A stretch of 64,000 bases of DNA from Hemibagrus wyckioides (Eukaryota; Chordata; Actinopteri; Siluriformes; Bagridae), in the NCBI RefSeq assembly GCF_019097595.1, contig NC_080715.1, positions 9,360,573 to 9,424,572 on the forward strand, written 5' to 3'. Made by a program: the position numbers and the translations under genes. Each line of letters begins with the position of its first letter. Within the stretch, counting starts at the first letter, position 1. Of the stretch, positions 1 through 12,419 are shown one piece after another. The notes under the pieces were generated by a model. That model had not been told where the DNA came from, did no database searches, and saw only the letters and a list, made by a program, of their open reading frames with translations.

Positions 1-340
1 CAAACAGGGAAAAAATAAAAGCTAGTTTAAGTGATTCTGGAAGAGTTAGGTCTTCAGCCGTCGTCTGAAGACAGTCAGACATCTCATATCAGCTTATGAC
101 AGCAGACAAGTCAACAAATATTATGGTGTTACGACCACTTTTAATATTGACATATGTAGGTTACAAAACCTGTGGGACCATTTGGTTTCTCCTTAACTTG
201 AAGAATAAGCCCCTCCACCACGTCAAGGTATGGTCCCAATAGAGGGGTTTGGATCTGATTTAAACGTCAGTGCATCTAGGCAAAAGAAAAATCTTTCATG
301 TAATCACTAACATAAGTGAGCAAAAGAAGAGAATGGAGGT
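1..340 (-). other. Probable 3' UTR of the nectin-like gene
   Basis: This stretch lies directly downstream of the stop codon at 343-341. No further coding exon is visible. A minus-strand ATTAAA (145-140) is a possible weak polyadenylation signal. Confidence 0.35.
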
Positions 341-3300
341 TTAAATAAAAGATTTCACACAGACCTCTTCCTGGTCTGAAGATTCAGTGGACACAGGATC
401 ACCGCTCTTAGACCTGAGTGAAAACAGAAAATAAACAACTCCTTATATGTTCATAATCTGCTCTCACTACTAGACTGGTAAAATGACCAAACTTACTGCA
501 GTATATTCATAACACGCTGAGGTAAATTTAATTTCCAAATGAGAAAACAGCAAACCCCAGCAATGAGGGTTATGATGTACAGAGTCCAGCAGGTTTTGGA
601 TTCTGTATCTGCAATGCCATTGAGAAAGTATTATAGTTAGTTCACAGTTCACACAGTACAATCCAAGATTTTTATGACGTATCTCAAACAGAAGCACTGG
701 TGGTAACTGTTTAATGTCACTGAGGTCAATATCCTTGTCTACCTCTTTCCTGAAGATCAAATATTCACACAGTGTACAGCATATTAAGTGGAAGTGACCA
801 TTTTTAGTTTTTTTCACCCTGCACTCCAGTACATTTGACTTTAATTAGAACATTAAGAAGTTAAATAAATGTAGGTGACTTGTGATTCTATGTTTTATCT
901 ATTAAACTGTGCATCTATAAAAATGAACCACATTTTATGTAAACTGTGTAAACTATCTGGCAATTAAAAGCATTTATTCACTGTTTCAGTGAAGGACAGA
1001 GATCAAATAAATACTCACATGGTTTAAAAAACAGGTAGAAGGAACCTACAGATTTCCCATACTGGTTAGATGCCTCACAGTAATAAAGGCCGTTACTGTC
1101 AGGGGTCAGCTGAATCATCAGTCTGCTATTAACACCGCTGGAAAGAGTCTTTTTCACTGGAAAATATCTAAAAGGAAATGTGTTTGTTAATTAATGGTGT
1201 TGATTAAGTGTGATTATATAAACAGTATCTACACAGATAAACATCATATTCTGGGGGAAACTGCTTTCAAATCACTTATTTTGCATTTCATGTTTTAATG
1301 AAGGCTAAAGGCCTGCATTACCATTTAAACCGATCTATTCCCTAAGTATGTTGAAATTTACATTATTAAAGCAAAGTTAATGCTACTAGGCTTGCATACT
1401 TCATAAACATATATTACAAAATATCATCATAATATGGGTTTAAAAAATTGTGAATTTTAAAAATTGCTTCTTAATTAAATAAAATTAATTGAAAATTAAA
1501 AACTTGATGCACCTTGAGTTTTTTGGTGAAAAGGGCCCAATGAATATTAAAATATTATTAAATTTCTCACTGTAGAGATTCCCTAGGAGCACAGAGTGGT
1601 TTGACTGGGTTCTGATCAAATTATTACCAAGAATTAGATTATTAACATATTTCTATTTCAAAATGACATGAGGATAAACGCAAAGTCTTACAATATAATA
1701 AAGTACTATATAAAAACAAATCTTCCTTTATTACCATAGTTACTGTATAAAATTAGAAATAACATTAATGGCAGTCTGGGAAACATGAAACCAGACACCT
1801 AAAGCCATACTGTAATAATATGGCTCATTTTCAATGGATATAAAAGTCTGTACACCCATGTTAAAATGGCCAGGTTTTTTTATGTATAAACAATCACAAT
1901 AACCTAGTGGCATTAGTATATGCCTGTGTTCAGAATGAACCAATCACATTTAATCTTTAATGTTCAAAATCAAATAGCTGTCATTGAAATAATTCTTATT
2001 AACCCCAAATAAATATCAGCTCCATGGTCTGTAAATAGCTTATAAAGCATGCCTGGTATCTCTCTTGTTAAAAGGAGAGGAATATAAAAGAATTTGAAGG
2101 CTGTCGGGAGCCCTATGGCTGCTATGCACCCCCATACGCAACAAACTGTGATGCATTGTGTATTCTACACCGTTCTATCAGAACCAGCATTAACTACTTC
2201 AGCAATTTGAGCAAATCTTTACATCAATGAGCCTTGACTGCCCATGACTCTGTCGCTGGTTCACCACTGTTCCTTCCTTGGACCACTTTTGATAGATACT
2301 GACCACTGCAGACCGGGAACACCCCACAAGAGCTGCAGTTTTGGAGATGCTCTGACCCAGTCATCTAGCCATCACAATTCGGCCCTTGTCAAACTCACTC
2401 AAATCCTTACGCTTGTCCATTTTTCCTGCTTCTAACACATCAACTTTGAGGACAAAATGTTCACCTGCTGCCTAATATATCCCACCCACTAACAGGTGCC
2501 ATGATGAAGAGATCATCAGTCTTATTCACTTCATCTGGCAGTGCTCAGGATGTTATGCCTGATATCAAGGTGGAATGAATCATGAATAACTCCAAATACC
2601 ACTTGATTTTAGTTTAAAACCTTTAGGTGTCTGCTAGTAAGATGAAAATAAAATGGAAACATGATTTATCTTGGTTTTATTTTTTAGTTCACAAAAACCT
2701 GCAGGGTGTGTAGACTTTTTATATCTATTATACATATGTAAGCTGCAGCTTTTTATGATAAACTTAAACAGAAGTCTCAGCTCCATTACCTGCTCCAGGT
2801 GAAGTTTGTAGGTTTTGGATTAGCATCTGCTTCACACTGAAATTCACGAGTGTCCCCTTGATCACCTGCTGAAATAATTTTAACCACCTGAGGAGGATCT
2901 GAGAGAAAAATAAAAATAAACATTAAAGCTTTACACAATGTAACATTCAGTGAAATAGAATTAAATGAAATGTGGACAAGTGCAAGTAAGGGCAAAAAGG
3001 ACAAAGGAAAAATCCACTTGCATATTGTTCTTTATAATTGACATGCAGTCTTCAGTAGCATCCAAGCTTTATTTAAGAATACCCATTTGTGTGAATGTAC
3101 ATATAATACTATAGTTTTAGATGTCTAAATCCCTGTGAGATTTCACAGTGAAGTTGGTATTTGTATTTTTGTTTTTTGACTGACCACATATTCCCTTAGT
3201 TTCAGTATGCAATTATAAGCATATGATTAAAAATAAGAAACTTGGCATCTTACAGTGAACATTCAATGTGTAACTCAGTTCCAGTTTGTCCTTCAGACCA

Positions 3301-4018
3301 GGGTGTGTAACTACACACTGAACATTCTTCTGGTTTAGATCTTTGGAAGCATTTCCAATCAGGCTGCTTTTAACAGTGTATCTTCCTTCAGAGTCCATAG
3401 TGACAGTGTTTTGTACTTTCACCAAGTTATTTAAAACACCCAGACTCCACGACACTTCTGCTGCAGGCATTGCGTCGGCTGCAGTGCAGGTCGCTAAAAC
3501 CACTTCACTATCACCAGCAACAGCAGGAACATCAGCGCTCACACTGACAACAGGAGGAACTAAAAACAAACAAAAACACGAACAAGCATTAAAAAGTCAC
3601 TTTTTTTTCCTCACAAACTCCCACAATTAGTGCTGCTCCTGCCGAAGCTGCAGCAGCCCCTCTGCTTGTGAATTGTGATTGTGAATTCAATTTTATTTAA
3701 TTTTACATTGAGAAAATACAACAGTTCCAGGTTACAGAAATTTTGATGCATTAATATTAAAATGCAATCATAAATATGGTTAATTACCTGTAAAACTGGA
3801 CATATATTTTGCCTTATATACACTTCTACAATATATTTATATATTTATCTTACATACGCACACTGTACATACTATACTCTTTTGCAACACCATTTCAATG
3901 TTGACCATTTTATCTACATATATTCATATTCTGTATCTTCTGTACATTATAGAGTCTACACATATTTATTTATATTGTTTTATTTTTCACATATACTATA
4001 TATATACTATATTGTACT

Positions 4019-4068
<50 letters not shown>

Positions 4069-7000
4069 TGAAAGAGAGTGTGTTGAGTTCAAAGGCCCCA
4101 TACCTGGAATTGCTTAGGGCCCCCAAATCACTAAGTCCACCCCTGAACACAATAGACATTTAACCCCAACTAATGTGATTAGTGAGAATATTTCCACCCT
4201 TCCTTCTCAGTTATGATCTAACAACTGTACATTATTTATTCACTAAACAAAACCTTTAAGAATTGCTGAAAAAAACCCCCGCACAAATTCATGATTAAAA
4301 TGTGTTAAAAGCTTTGACTTGAATTTGCCATGTCAGCTGCAGGAAGGGGTAAAAATACACCATGTGCTCATATCTACTAATAGTTTTATATTTTCAACAC
4401 ATATACTTCTGTTTGTCTTTACCCTATGTGGCTGGATCCTGTAATGAATTGTAAACCGCACATAAATATGAGCATTGCTGGAAGATGTGCCATCAGCTTT
4501 CATTTTCAACTGATTAAAACATTCAACAATATAAAAGTACTATAAATAATAATAGTTTATAATGACGGTATTTGGATGATCCATGCATACTCTTGGTCGC
4601 ATAAAACAAACGTTTAAACATTTCTAAGATCTTATTCATGTGACTCTGCACAAGGCTTTTCCTATTCTAGCAGTCTTGTCAATCACACAGCTGTCTGTAG
4701 GTCTAGATGTGATTTCGTATTGTTTATATATTTACTGTATTAACAGTGATGTATTTCACACATTTTAGCAGATTCAGCAACTAAATGTACTCACAAACAC
4801 AAGAACTTAAAGATTTGTTGGGAACTTCCAGCTAGGGATGGCACCTTCAATGGGGAAAATAAGGGAACAGCATTCCAGCCCAATAAACCATTTTCCAGCT
4901 TCAATGGCTGTAAATGTGATCATCCTAGTCTCTCATGTTATTTAAGTTAATGGAAAGAGTCATGAAAATGCTTGAGGGTAAAAGCAATTCCATACATTGT
5001 ATAATGCATACCTTTTAAACCCAGTGGCCATGTGGCCTTATGGATGTGTGGACCCCCAGTTTCTTGGTTTCTTACCCTAGCATGTTGTATATTAAATTGA
5101 CTCCCAAGAATGAGTCTGTAGAACAATTGGGAAAAGTCTCCTGTGTTGACCAGGTGGTACTATGTATATGTGTGGATGTAGATAAGTATAAGTGGGAAAA
5201 ATAAACACACGTTGCAAAATACAAAATTGTTTACTGTAAATATTATTTCCTAAATATCTATGATTAAGTTTATTAAAACATCTAAAGAATTTTACCTTGT
5301 ACTGTGAGACGAACTTCTGTTTTACAAGTTCCACTTGGAAATACACTGAAGATGCAGGTGTAGATTCCTTCATCTAAAACAGTAACATTACTTAGAAGAA
5401 TTAAGCTGTTCAGTCCTGCGAAGTTCGCTGTGAATTTTACTCGATCCCTTAACCCATTTACACGTTGCTCTCTGCCATCTGAAGTGATAACCAGCAAATC
5501 TGTATTTGTTGGCTTTTCCTTTGTTCGTCTTTGCCACTTAATACTTGTTAGAGTCTCTGCTGTCTCAATCACTTGACAGAATAACTGTACATCTTCTCCT
5601 GCTGTCACAGTCACATCATGACCAATGACCCATATGGCTGTATTAAAAAGAGAGAGAGAGAATATTTTAATAATATATGAAATATATATGTTCACACCAT
5701 GAGAATGAGCAAACTGTTGCTTTCCTCCAGAAAGCTTACTGTGTTGTACATCTCTACAGTTCTATGAACCAATCAGAGTTCAGGTGAATGCTGACTGGTT
5801 AGTGAAGAAGAGTCTGATTTTGTACCCTGTAAGGTTTACCTTTCTTCTAGGAGTTTTAGCAAAGGTGTAACTGCCACCAGAGGCAGTTGCAGTTAATTTT
5901 ATTCTCAAAAAATTTGACTTAAAAATAAGAATAATTTACGGCGATAAATTCCTCTGTTTGTTGAGATCATATGCTTGTTTCATTTCTCAAGTGGAACTAA
6001 TTGTTTTTGCCACCGTGTGTGGTGGGGGTCATTATTACCTGCTCTCTGTAATATCACAACTAGAGAAAACGGTTGTCTATGTTCGAAGATGTTGTGAAAC
6101 TATTAGCTGCACTTTGTAGATATCTGTTTGCTGTGAAGACCTAACCATTGGAATTTTAATTCTACTTCCCCTTGACTTAACATGGTCAATGAGGTATGCA
6201 AACTGTGTTTATTAATGCTATATTTATAACAGCACATATGCTAATGTGTTAGCAATAGAGAAAATGGTTTATAACCTTTGTGATTTATGTTCAAATCTAG
6301 ATTTTGCATATTATCTGTTAATGGTTATTCTTTATGAGAACACATTTTGTTTATATTTATTTTGATATTTTGTGTATTTATTTCCAGTTCTCATGGCATT
6401 GTCATTGGGCATGTTAAGATGGCTTGTGGTGCGACGTGTTAATAAATGCCTGTAATTAAGGACACTTGAGCTTGTGTTTGAATCGAGAGGTGCTACAAAA
6501 GGTGTCAGCAATATTTTCTGTTTCAGAAGAGGAGATTCACAGCATTGAACTGTAGCATCTCCAGGTCGGTTCACTTGCTCATGGGGTCCGTTGCATCTTT
6601 CTCAAAAACTCAATTAACCATTACGCAGCTCACAACTGACCTATTTCGCTTATAGTCATGTCATTTTGACTCAACCGACATGCTGTAACTCATGGGAGCC
6701 AGGTTCCGGGATGTCTGATGGCTCTAGATAACCAATGACCCCCCCAATGAGACTGGAGACAAAGGAGGAATCCTGCCTCCATGAATGTTGGAGTTCTGCA
6801 GACCATCAGTACTGATAGCCCAGCCTCACACCCCTGGAACTTCCCATCAACTTGTGACCTTAACATGCAAATCACCCTGCGCCTAGCAGTTTTACTGCCG
6901 TTATAAGTCAACAAGAATTCCCTAATCTAAACCAAATCAATGCCTTGACCGGGGAATGACCAAAGTTCTGACTGAAGACACCCCCCCAAAGCGTCTGGAA

Positions 7001-8581
7001 ACGTTCACCCTGACCCCCACACGCACACACATAAGGAGAGTTCCTTGATTCAACTTTCAATAAAACAACAGTAAAACCCTACCTGATCCATGCCTAACAC
7101 ACCTGTATATGTATTCCCCTTTTGCCTTAATATTTTTATTGTTGTATTACCACTCATGACCTGTTGTTCTGTGTTTTGCATGAAACAGAACATGTTTTAT
7201 AAGATTAATTAAGTTTAAATTAAATTAAGTTTAATTGCCTATACCCAGTTTCCTCTCCTCTCATACTGTTTCTATCATGTCTACTATCAAAATGATCCTC
7301 TTTTACTTTTATAAGCAATAGTGTATGCCATGTAGTCATTCAAGTACATAATATGAGCCTACGTTACTTTAATTGAAACTTTATCCATTCCTGACTTCAC
7401 CATAAAGTATGCAAATGAGTGACCGAGCAGAGACAAAGAAACTTTTCCCTCCAAAGTTTCAGGTATTGGATTGGTCACTCTGAAAAACTGGGCGCGACCA
7501 AGGGATCAATAAAAACCCTAAGCACCTATTTGCTGTAATAAATGGCCACGGCAATGAGAGCGTGGAATCCTGGAGGCAGGATCCTGGTGGAAATACAGTT
7601 ATAAGATAAACACAAGCAGTGACAACTGGTGTAAGATCATAAAAAGCTTTTCAACAGTGATTTCTGCTTCAACAGGTCTCCACAAGCTCTAAAGTTCGAG
7701 AAGCCTTACTGAAAAGGCACACAATATTTCATAATGCTGCCAAACCGGTAGTCTCATACATGAAAGTAACTATCTCTACTGATTAGCTCACAAAAGTCTC
7801 CTTGTTCGAACAAAACTGCCAATATTCAGTAGAATGTGTTGAAACCTTTCTTACGAATTCGCCTTATCTTGCGATTAGGACAAATTCCTGTTTCTTTCCT
7901 TCTGCAGTTACAATTATCTGCTTGGTCATGGACACAGTTCTTTTTCTCTAAAATAACACACACACACAATCATAAGGTTAAACTTAAAGTTTTCACCTTC
8001 AGTAGCAGAGTTTGGCTGTTCCTCATCCAGTTTTAAACCTCCAACACACCCGTTCCTGTTTATGTCTGTGCTTCAACCCACATATGAAACTGATAATCAG
8101 CACCTGCCTGATCTAAATGCCTGATTTTTATACTGTTCGCTCACTTTGCATTTTGTAAATTGATAAAAAAAAACCACACCTTCACACCTGCCTAAAACAT
8201 TTGTGCAGTGCTCGGTGAGGACTGCAAATGAGATTTAACGGAGCTGACCTGGACTAAATGGACAAAGAAAAAAAGCAGAAACAAAGAGGCGACTTCAAAT
8301 ATACCCAAATATTCGAATACTCGCTTTGGGAAAATACCCCACCAGTGATTGAACCTGAGGATTAAGAGGTGTAGTTCAACCAAGAGAAAACTAAAAATAT
8401 TAAACAACAGTTTAGTCTATTCAGTAAAAACACAGCTGCAGTGTTCTCGCGCACACTCTGGCAGATTGTACCAACATTACACTGCACATTACACTATAGT
8501 TTAACTGATACACAAAGAGCCCTTACCTTTAATCTTGGGAAAAAACAAAAGCACAAGGTAAATCCACGTTAACGCCAACAT
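341..8581 (-). CDS. Nectin/PVR-like Ig receptor (V-C-C, single-pass), 7 exons, 381 aa
   Basis: The spliced exons on the minus strand are 8581-8527, 5637-5296, 3559-3254, 2898-2790, 1167-1019, 608-497 and 413-341. They total 1146 nt, every intron is GT-AG, and phases run 1,1,1,2,1,2. Residues 1-18 are a hydrophobic signal peptide from the ATG at 8581. Residues about 19-132 form an Ig V domain with LFC and DEGIYTC cysteines and an FPSG motif, as in the nectin/PVR family. Residues about 133-234 form a C-type domain (ATC...VQC). Residues about 235-320 form a third Ig domain split over two exons (FQC...YYC; NFTW is a possible glycosylation site). A membrane helix follows ([15 protein letters not shown]), then a tail of about 34 residues ending KSFI. 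Nectins are cell-surface adhesion molecules and ligands of immune receptors. The ligand and exact orthology here are not known. The tail lacks an ITIM. A weak GT inside exon 7 (364-363) could be a donor, but the frame stops eight codons later. Confidence 0.85.
2100..2575 (-). mobile_element. Tc1-like transposon fragment in intron 4 of the nectin-like gene
   Basis: The sequence matches a widespread fish Tc1-like repeat. Its right end reads GTTATGCCTGAT near 2552, typical of that family's inverted terminal repeat. The minus strand encodes remnants of the transposase helix-turn-helix region around 2230-2430. The left part is degraded and the catalytic region is absent. The same family appears at about 14100-14270. 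Confidence 0.6.
4013..4066. repeat. (TA)n/(GA)n microsatellite in intron 2
   Basis: A compound simple repeat of TA units followed by GA units inside intron 2 of the nectin-like gene. The short open frame across it is low complexity. Confidence 0.85.
4525..4875 (-). repeat. Intron-2 segment duplicated at 57.1 kb
   Basis: This part of intron 2 of the nectin-like gene is repeated in the same orientation at 57114-57465 with only scattered differences. Shared runs include TCTTATT followed by TGTGACTCTGCACAAGG, then TTTCCTATTCTAGCAGTC. It marks a segmental duplication of the gene or a dispersed repeat. Confidence 0.7.
6551..7530 (+). mobile_element. LTR-like element, copy A (intron 1 of the nectin-like gene)
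   Basis: About 980 bp beginning TGTAGC, with an AATAAA near its right end (about 7508). It has an inverted counterpart of equal length at 62386-63365. No coding capacity is visible. The layout (TG start, internal polyadenylation signal, high similarity between two dispersed copies) fits the U3-R part of a retroelement LTR. No CA end or target duplication was identified, so the class is uncertain. Confidence 0.5.
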
Positions 8582-8745
8582 TTTACATCATTTTCAAGTT
8601 GACCCGTCTGACCGAGCCGTACTCATCGTTCGGGCAATTGTAGTGGTGCGTTGTGATTTCTGCGTTGTGATTTAACTAAAAATGAATTTCCACGAAACAG
8701 TCGTCTTTTGAAGATCCATTATTTATTTGGGGATGTCACTTCTCT

Positions 8746-9050
8746 CCTCTCTCTGTGTGAGAAATAATAAAGAGACAGGTGACAGTGATGCTCGCTCTGC
8801 CTTGCCTCTCTTGTCCAATGCATCAGCAGAAAGAGCGCACAAAGTTCACACACATATAATCCACAAACCATACATTAACATAACAGTAATAATAATAATA
8901 ATACATTAACAATATAGCTATAGTTCAGTCATAACATTCCTCCACATATACAATACATTAACAAAAACAACAGTGTTGCTAAATACATAGTAACATACCT
9001 GTGTGAGAAAAACAGACAGGTGACAGTGATGCTCTTTCTGCCTTGCCTGT
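8746..9050. repeat. Pair of direct repeats of about 55 bp
   Basis: The text around 8746-8811 (GTGTGAGAAA, then GACAGGTGACAGTGATGCTC, then TCTGCCTTGCCT) recurs at about 8998-9050. Between them is A-rich sequence with an (AAT)n run. It is probably the edges of a mobile element, but the family was not recognised. Confidence 0.5.
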
Positions 9051-9194
9051 TAACCACAGAACATACAGGTTGAATACCCCAAATGTATAGCACAGTTCAC
9101 TCTTTTGTGAGCGTAAAATCTACAGGGAAAAATGTCATGACCACGACACATTTACATATATGCATCTCTCTCGCCATCTGTTTATCCGTCTGTC

Positions 9195-9244
9195 TATCTC
9201 TCTCTCTCTCTCATACATACATACACACACATATATATATATAT

Positions 9245-9291
<47 letters not shown>

Positions 9292-9375
9292 TAAAATGTA
9301 TAACACATTCATAACACTAATATATTTATGTACATAACTTTTATAAACTTTTGTTATACATTTTGCCTGTGCATG

Positions 9376-9454
<79 letters not shown>
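9195..9454. repeat. (CT)n, (CA)n and (TA)n microsatellite block
   Basis: Simple repeats of CT, then CA/TA, a short unique stretch, then about 80 bp of pure TA up to the left end of the Tc1-like element. Open frames here are low-complexity artefacts. Confidence 0.9.
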
Positions 9455-9455
<1 letters not shown>

Positions 9456-9458
<3 letters not shown>

Positions 9459-10700
9459 TATATTGCCAAAAGTATTCGCTCACCTGCCTTGACTCGCATA
9501 TGAACTTAAGTGACATCCCATTCCTAATCCATAGGGTTCAATATGACGTCGGTCCACCCTTTGCAGCTATAACAGCTTCAACTCTTCTGGGAAGGCTGTC
9601 CACAAGGTTTAGGAGTGTGTTTATGGGAATTTTTGACCATTCTTCCAGAAGCGCATTTGTGAGGTTACACACTGATGTTGGACGAGAAGGCCTGGCTCTC
9701 AGTCTCCGCTCTAATTCATCCCAAAGGTGTTCTATGGGGTTGAGGTCAGGACTCTGTGCAGGCCAGTCAAGTTCCTCCACACCAGACTCTGTCATCCATG
9801 TCTTTATGGACCTTGCTTTGTGCACTGGTGCACAGTCATGTTGGAAGAGGAAGGGGCCAGCTCCAAACTGTTCCCACAAAGTTGGGAGCATGGAATTGTC
9901 CAAAATGTCTTGGTATGCTGAAGCATTCAGAGTTCCTTTCACTGGAACTAAGGGGCCAAGCCCAGCTCCTGAAAAACAACCCCACACCATAATCCCCCCT
10001 CCACCAAACTTTACACTTGGCACAATGCAGTCAGACAAGTACCGTTCTCCTGGCAACCGCCAAACCCAGACTCGTCCATCAGATTGCCAGATGGAGAAGC
10101 GCAATTCGTCACTCCAGAGAACGCGTCTCCACTGCTCTAGAGTCCAGTGGCGGCGTGCTTTACACCACTGCATCCGACGCTTTGCATTGCACTTGGTGAT
10201 GTATGGCTTGGATGCAGCTGCTCGGCCATGGAAACCCATTCCATGAAGCTCTCTGTGCACTGTTCTTGAGCTAATCTGAAGGCCACATGAAGTTTGGAGG
10301 TCTGTAGCGATTGACTCTGCAGAAAGTTGGTGACCTCTTCGCACTATGCGCCTCAGCATCCGCTGACCCCGCTCCGTCAGTTTACGTGGCCTACCACTTC
10401 GTGGCTGAGTTGCTGTCGTTCCCAAACACTTCCACGTTCTTATAATACAGCTGACAGTTGACTGTGGAATATTTAGGAGTGAGGAAATTTCACGACTGGA
10501 TTTGTTGCACAGGTGGCATCCTATCACAGTTCCACGCTGGAATTCACTGAGCTCCTGAGAGCAACCCATTCTATCACAAATGTTTGTAAAAACAGTCTGC
10601 ATGCCTAGGTGCTTGATTTTATACATCTGTGGCCATGGAAGTGATTGGAATACCTGATTGTGATTATTTGGATGGGTGAGCGAATACTTTTGGCAATATA

Positions 10701-10703
<3 letters not shown>
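9456..10703 (-). mobile_element. Full-length Tc1-like transposon, copy 1
   Basis: A 1248-bp element with inverted ends CACTATATTGCCAAAAGTAT (left) and its complement (right), bounded by TA target sites and embedded in a (TA)n microsatellite. It carries one transposase frame on the minus strand. Two near-identical relatives lie at 15382-16625 and 55867-57111. Confidence 0.92.
9538..10626 (-). CDS. Tc1-like transposase (DD34E), copy 1, uninterrupted
   Basis: This is a 362-residue frame. In the sister copies the equivalent of this ATG is GTG, so the family start is probably the ATG at 10602 (354 residues). It encodes a cut-and-paste transposase that binds the inverted ends and inserts at TA. 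Visible parts: an N-terminal helix-turn-helix (LSEFQRG to IPQSTVSC), a GRPR motif, and a catalytic core with WSDE, FQHDCAP and [11 protein letters not shown] giving D, D and E with 34 residues between the last two. Compared with copies 2 and 3 it has a Ser-to-Leu change just after the first Asp motif (DEL instead of DES), Arg-to-Cys near the N terminus and a few other substitutions. The frame is whole, but activity is uncertain. Confidence 0.9.
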   Translation of the reverse strand: MYKIKHLGMQTVFTNICDRMGCSQELSEFQRGTVIGCHLCNKSSREISSLLNIPQSTVSCIIRTWKCLGTTATQPRSGRPRKLTERGQRMLRRIVRRGHQLSAESIATDLQTSCGLQISSRTVHRELHGMGFHGRAAASKPYITKCNAKRRMQWCKARRHWTLEQWRRVLWSDELRFSIWQSDGRVWVWRLPGERYLSDCIVPSVKFGGGGIMVWGCFSGAGLGPLVPVKGTLNASAYQDILDNSMLPTLWEQFGAGPFLFQHDCAPVHKARSIKTWMTESGVEELDWPAQSPDLNPIEHLWDELERRLRARPSRPTSVCNLTNALLEEWSKIPINTLLNLVDSLPRRVEAVIAAKGGPTSY

Positions 10704-10763
<60 letters not shown>

Positions 10764-10770
10764 ATATTTA
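10704..10770. repeat. (TA)n microsatellite
   Basis: A TA tract directly right of Tc1-like copy 1. Together with 9373-9454 it shows that the element landed inside one long TA repeat. Confidence 0.9.
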
Positions 10771-10784
10771 TAAATATGAGAAAC

Positions 10785-10990
10785 TCAACGACGGGCCATG
10801 CATTTCACACCTAGGCCTTCACCAAATCGATTTCTTCTCCCCCATCAGCCATTGTGAGTTAAAATATATACATTTTATTTACTTTGTGGGGTCGCTGCCT
10901 CCTACTACTCCAATTATCCAATCAAAGAACAGGAAATTGCTGACGTAATCGTATGCCTGCTAGATAGCCCCAGTGACGCCTGATTGGTTA
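10785..10990. mobile_element. Short non-autonomous element, family shared with 43.1-43.8 kb
   Basis: GCATTTCACACCTAGGCCTT near the left end recurs at about 43168, and CAAATCGATTTCTTCTC followed by CAGCCATTGTGAGTTAAAATAT recurs at about 43737-43783. It is non-coding. The class was not recognised. Confidence 0.5.
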
Positions 10991-11329
10991 ATGTAACAAT
11001 TTTATTGCCACTATGGGTGCCTGCACTACTGAAGACCTTAAGGCAGATTTCTTTCACCCTGGCAACACATGTAAATGATGACTGGATAAATACTCTCAAT
11101 ATAAATATACACTACTGGAAGCAGTACAACCAAGAGGTTGGGAATAATTTAATACACATTCGTGGAAAAGTATATTAAAATGCAAGTCAGTGATTCAGAT
11201 CACTGCTGTTTAGGCCAGCAGAGAAACTGCATGTCTCTCCTATAATAAACATGCCCCAACCGCCGCCATGTTATAGCGAAGAAATCTGAACATTTAGGAA
11301 AAGAACCTGAATATCGTCCACAATACGCG

Positions 11330-11770
11330 ATATTAACGTCAAAAGCACAATGAAAGCATGACATCGGATGAAAATTCTTTCAATTTACACATGTACACAT
11401 TAATTGAATCGACAAAAATAATTGTTTTCACATTAGTTGACGGAGCTAATAAATCCCTACCTCCCTACTCCAAGAAATCTGCAGAAAGAGAGCGAACTTG
11501 GATTTCTCTTCCGTCTTGGTGCGTTTTCCACGTATGACGTCATCAGGCGTGCACGCGGCAACCCAAAATCAACAACGTGAATGCATTTCAGAATAAAGTA
11601 CATGGTTCCCAATACGAACAAAACGAAATCTATAACGTGGTGTGACAACATATCCCTGCTACACAATGTCGGAACTGGAAAATTACTATTTACCTAATAT
11701 GCGTGTTTTTACGGAAATGACGTCTTCGGTCCTTGAACGATTCCAGTTGTTGTGAGTTAGTTGCGCACAT
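11330..11770. promoter_or_regulatory. CpG-richer segment with a palindromic CRE-like site
   Basis: This stretch has more CpG than the surrounding AT-rich DNA. It contains a perfect TGACGTCA at 11535-11542 and a further TGACGTC near 11720. No gene start was recognised beside it, so a promoter role is only a possibility. It could equally be part of an unrecognised element. Confidence 0.2.
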
Positions 11771-11781
11771 TCAAGTCATCG

Positions 11782-12410
11782 ACGATGGATCAGAATCAGA
11801 ATCAGAAAAAGTTTTATTGCCAGGTACAGCAAAGGGTCAGCAAAGAGCAGTTTACAGTACTAGGAATTTGTCTTGGTGTCAGGTGCAAACATATACACAG
11901 ATATGAAATGTGTGAAACAATTTCAGAATAAATTAAATAAATACTGTATACAGAAAGTGACTTTGCATGAGAAGTAGTGCAATTTAGAATGTAAAAAGTG
12001 ACAGTGACGGTCCAAACATATATACAGATATGAAGTATGTACACAATCTAGAATGAAATAAATATTTTATACAGAAATGTGAGTTTGAATGAACAGTAGT
12101 GCAAAATTTTTTTTTTTTTGGGGTGGGGGGGGTCATGTGGGGGTAATTGGCGCACTATTCAGCAGGCTGACTGCAGTGGGGTAGAAACTGTTCTTGTGGC
12201 GTGAGGTCCTGGTCCTGATAGAGGGGACTAGTCCCGGAGGCGAGGGACCGAAAGAGTTCGTTTTCCAGGATGAGAGGGGTCGGCTGCGATCTTAGGAGAC
12301 TGCAGCCCATCACCTTCTCAGCAGAGTGGATGACACGCTGCAGCTTGGCCTTGTCCCTGGCTGTAGCTGCAGTAAACCAGACCGTTATGGAGGATGTGAG
12401 GATAGATTCG
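11782..12410 (-). mobile_element. 5'-truncated L2/CR1-type LINE 3' end
   Basis: In minus orientation this is the last part of an ORF2 (readable around 12150-12400 as the RT C-terminal region), then a 3' UTR, then a terminal hexamer repeat seen here as ATCAGAATCAGAATCAG (11788-11806). Such a tail is the hallmark of L2/CR1-like retroposons. The frame is broken. Confidence 0.65.
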
Positions 12411-12419
12411 ATTCGATAT

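Noticed and set aside
9377..10246. Long plus-strand frame overlapping Tc1-like copy 1
   Set aside because: It begins with a Tyr-Ile run from the TA repeat and then runs antisense to the real transposase frame. Equivalent antisense frames appear in copies 2 and 3.
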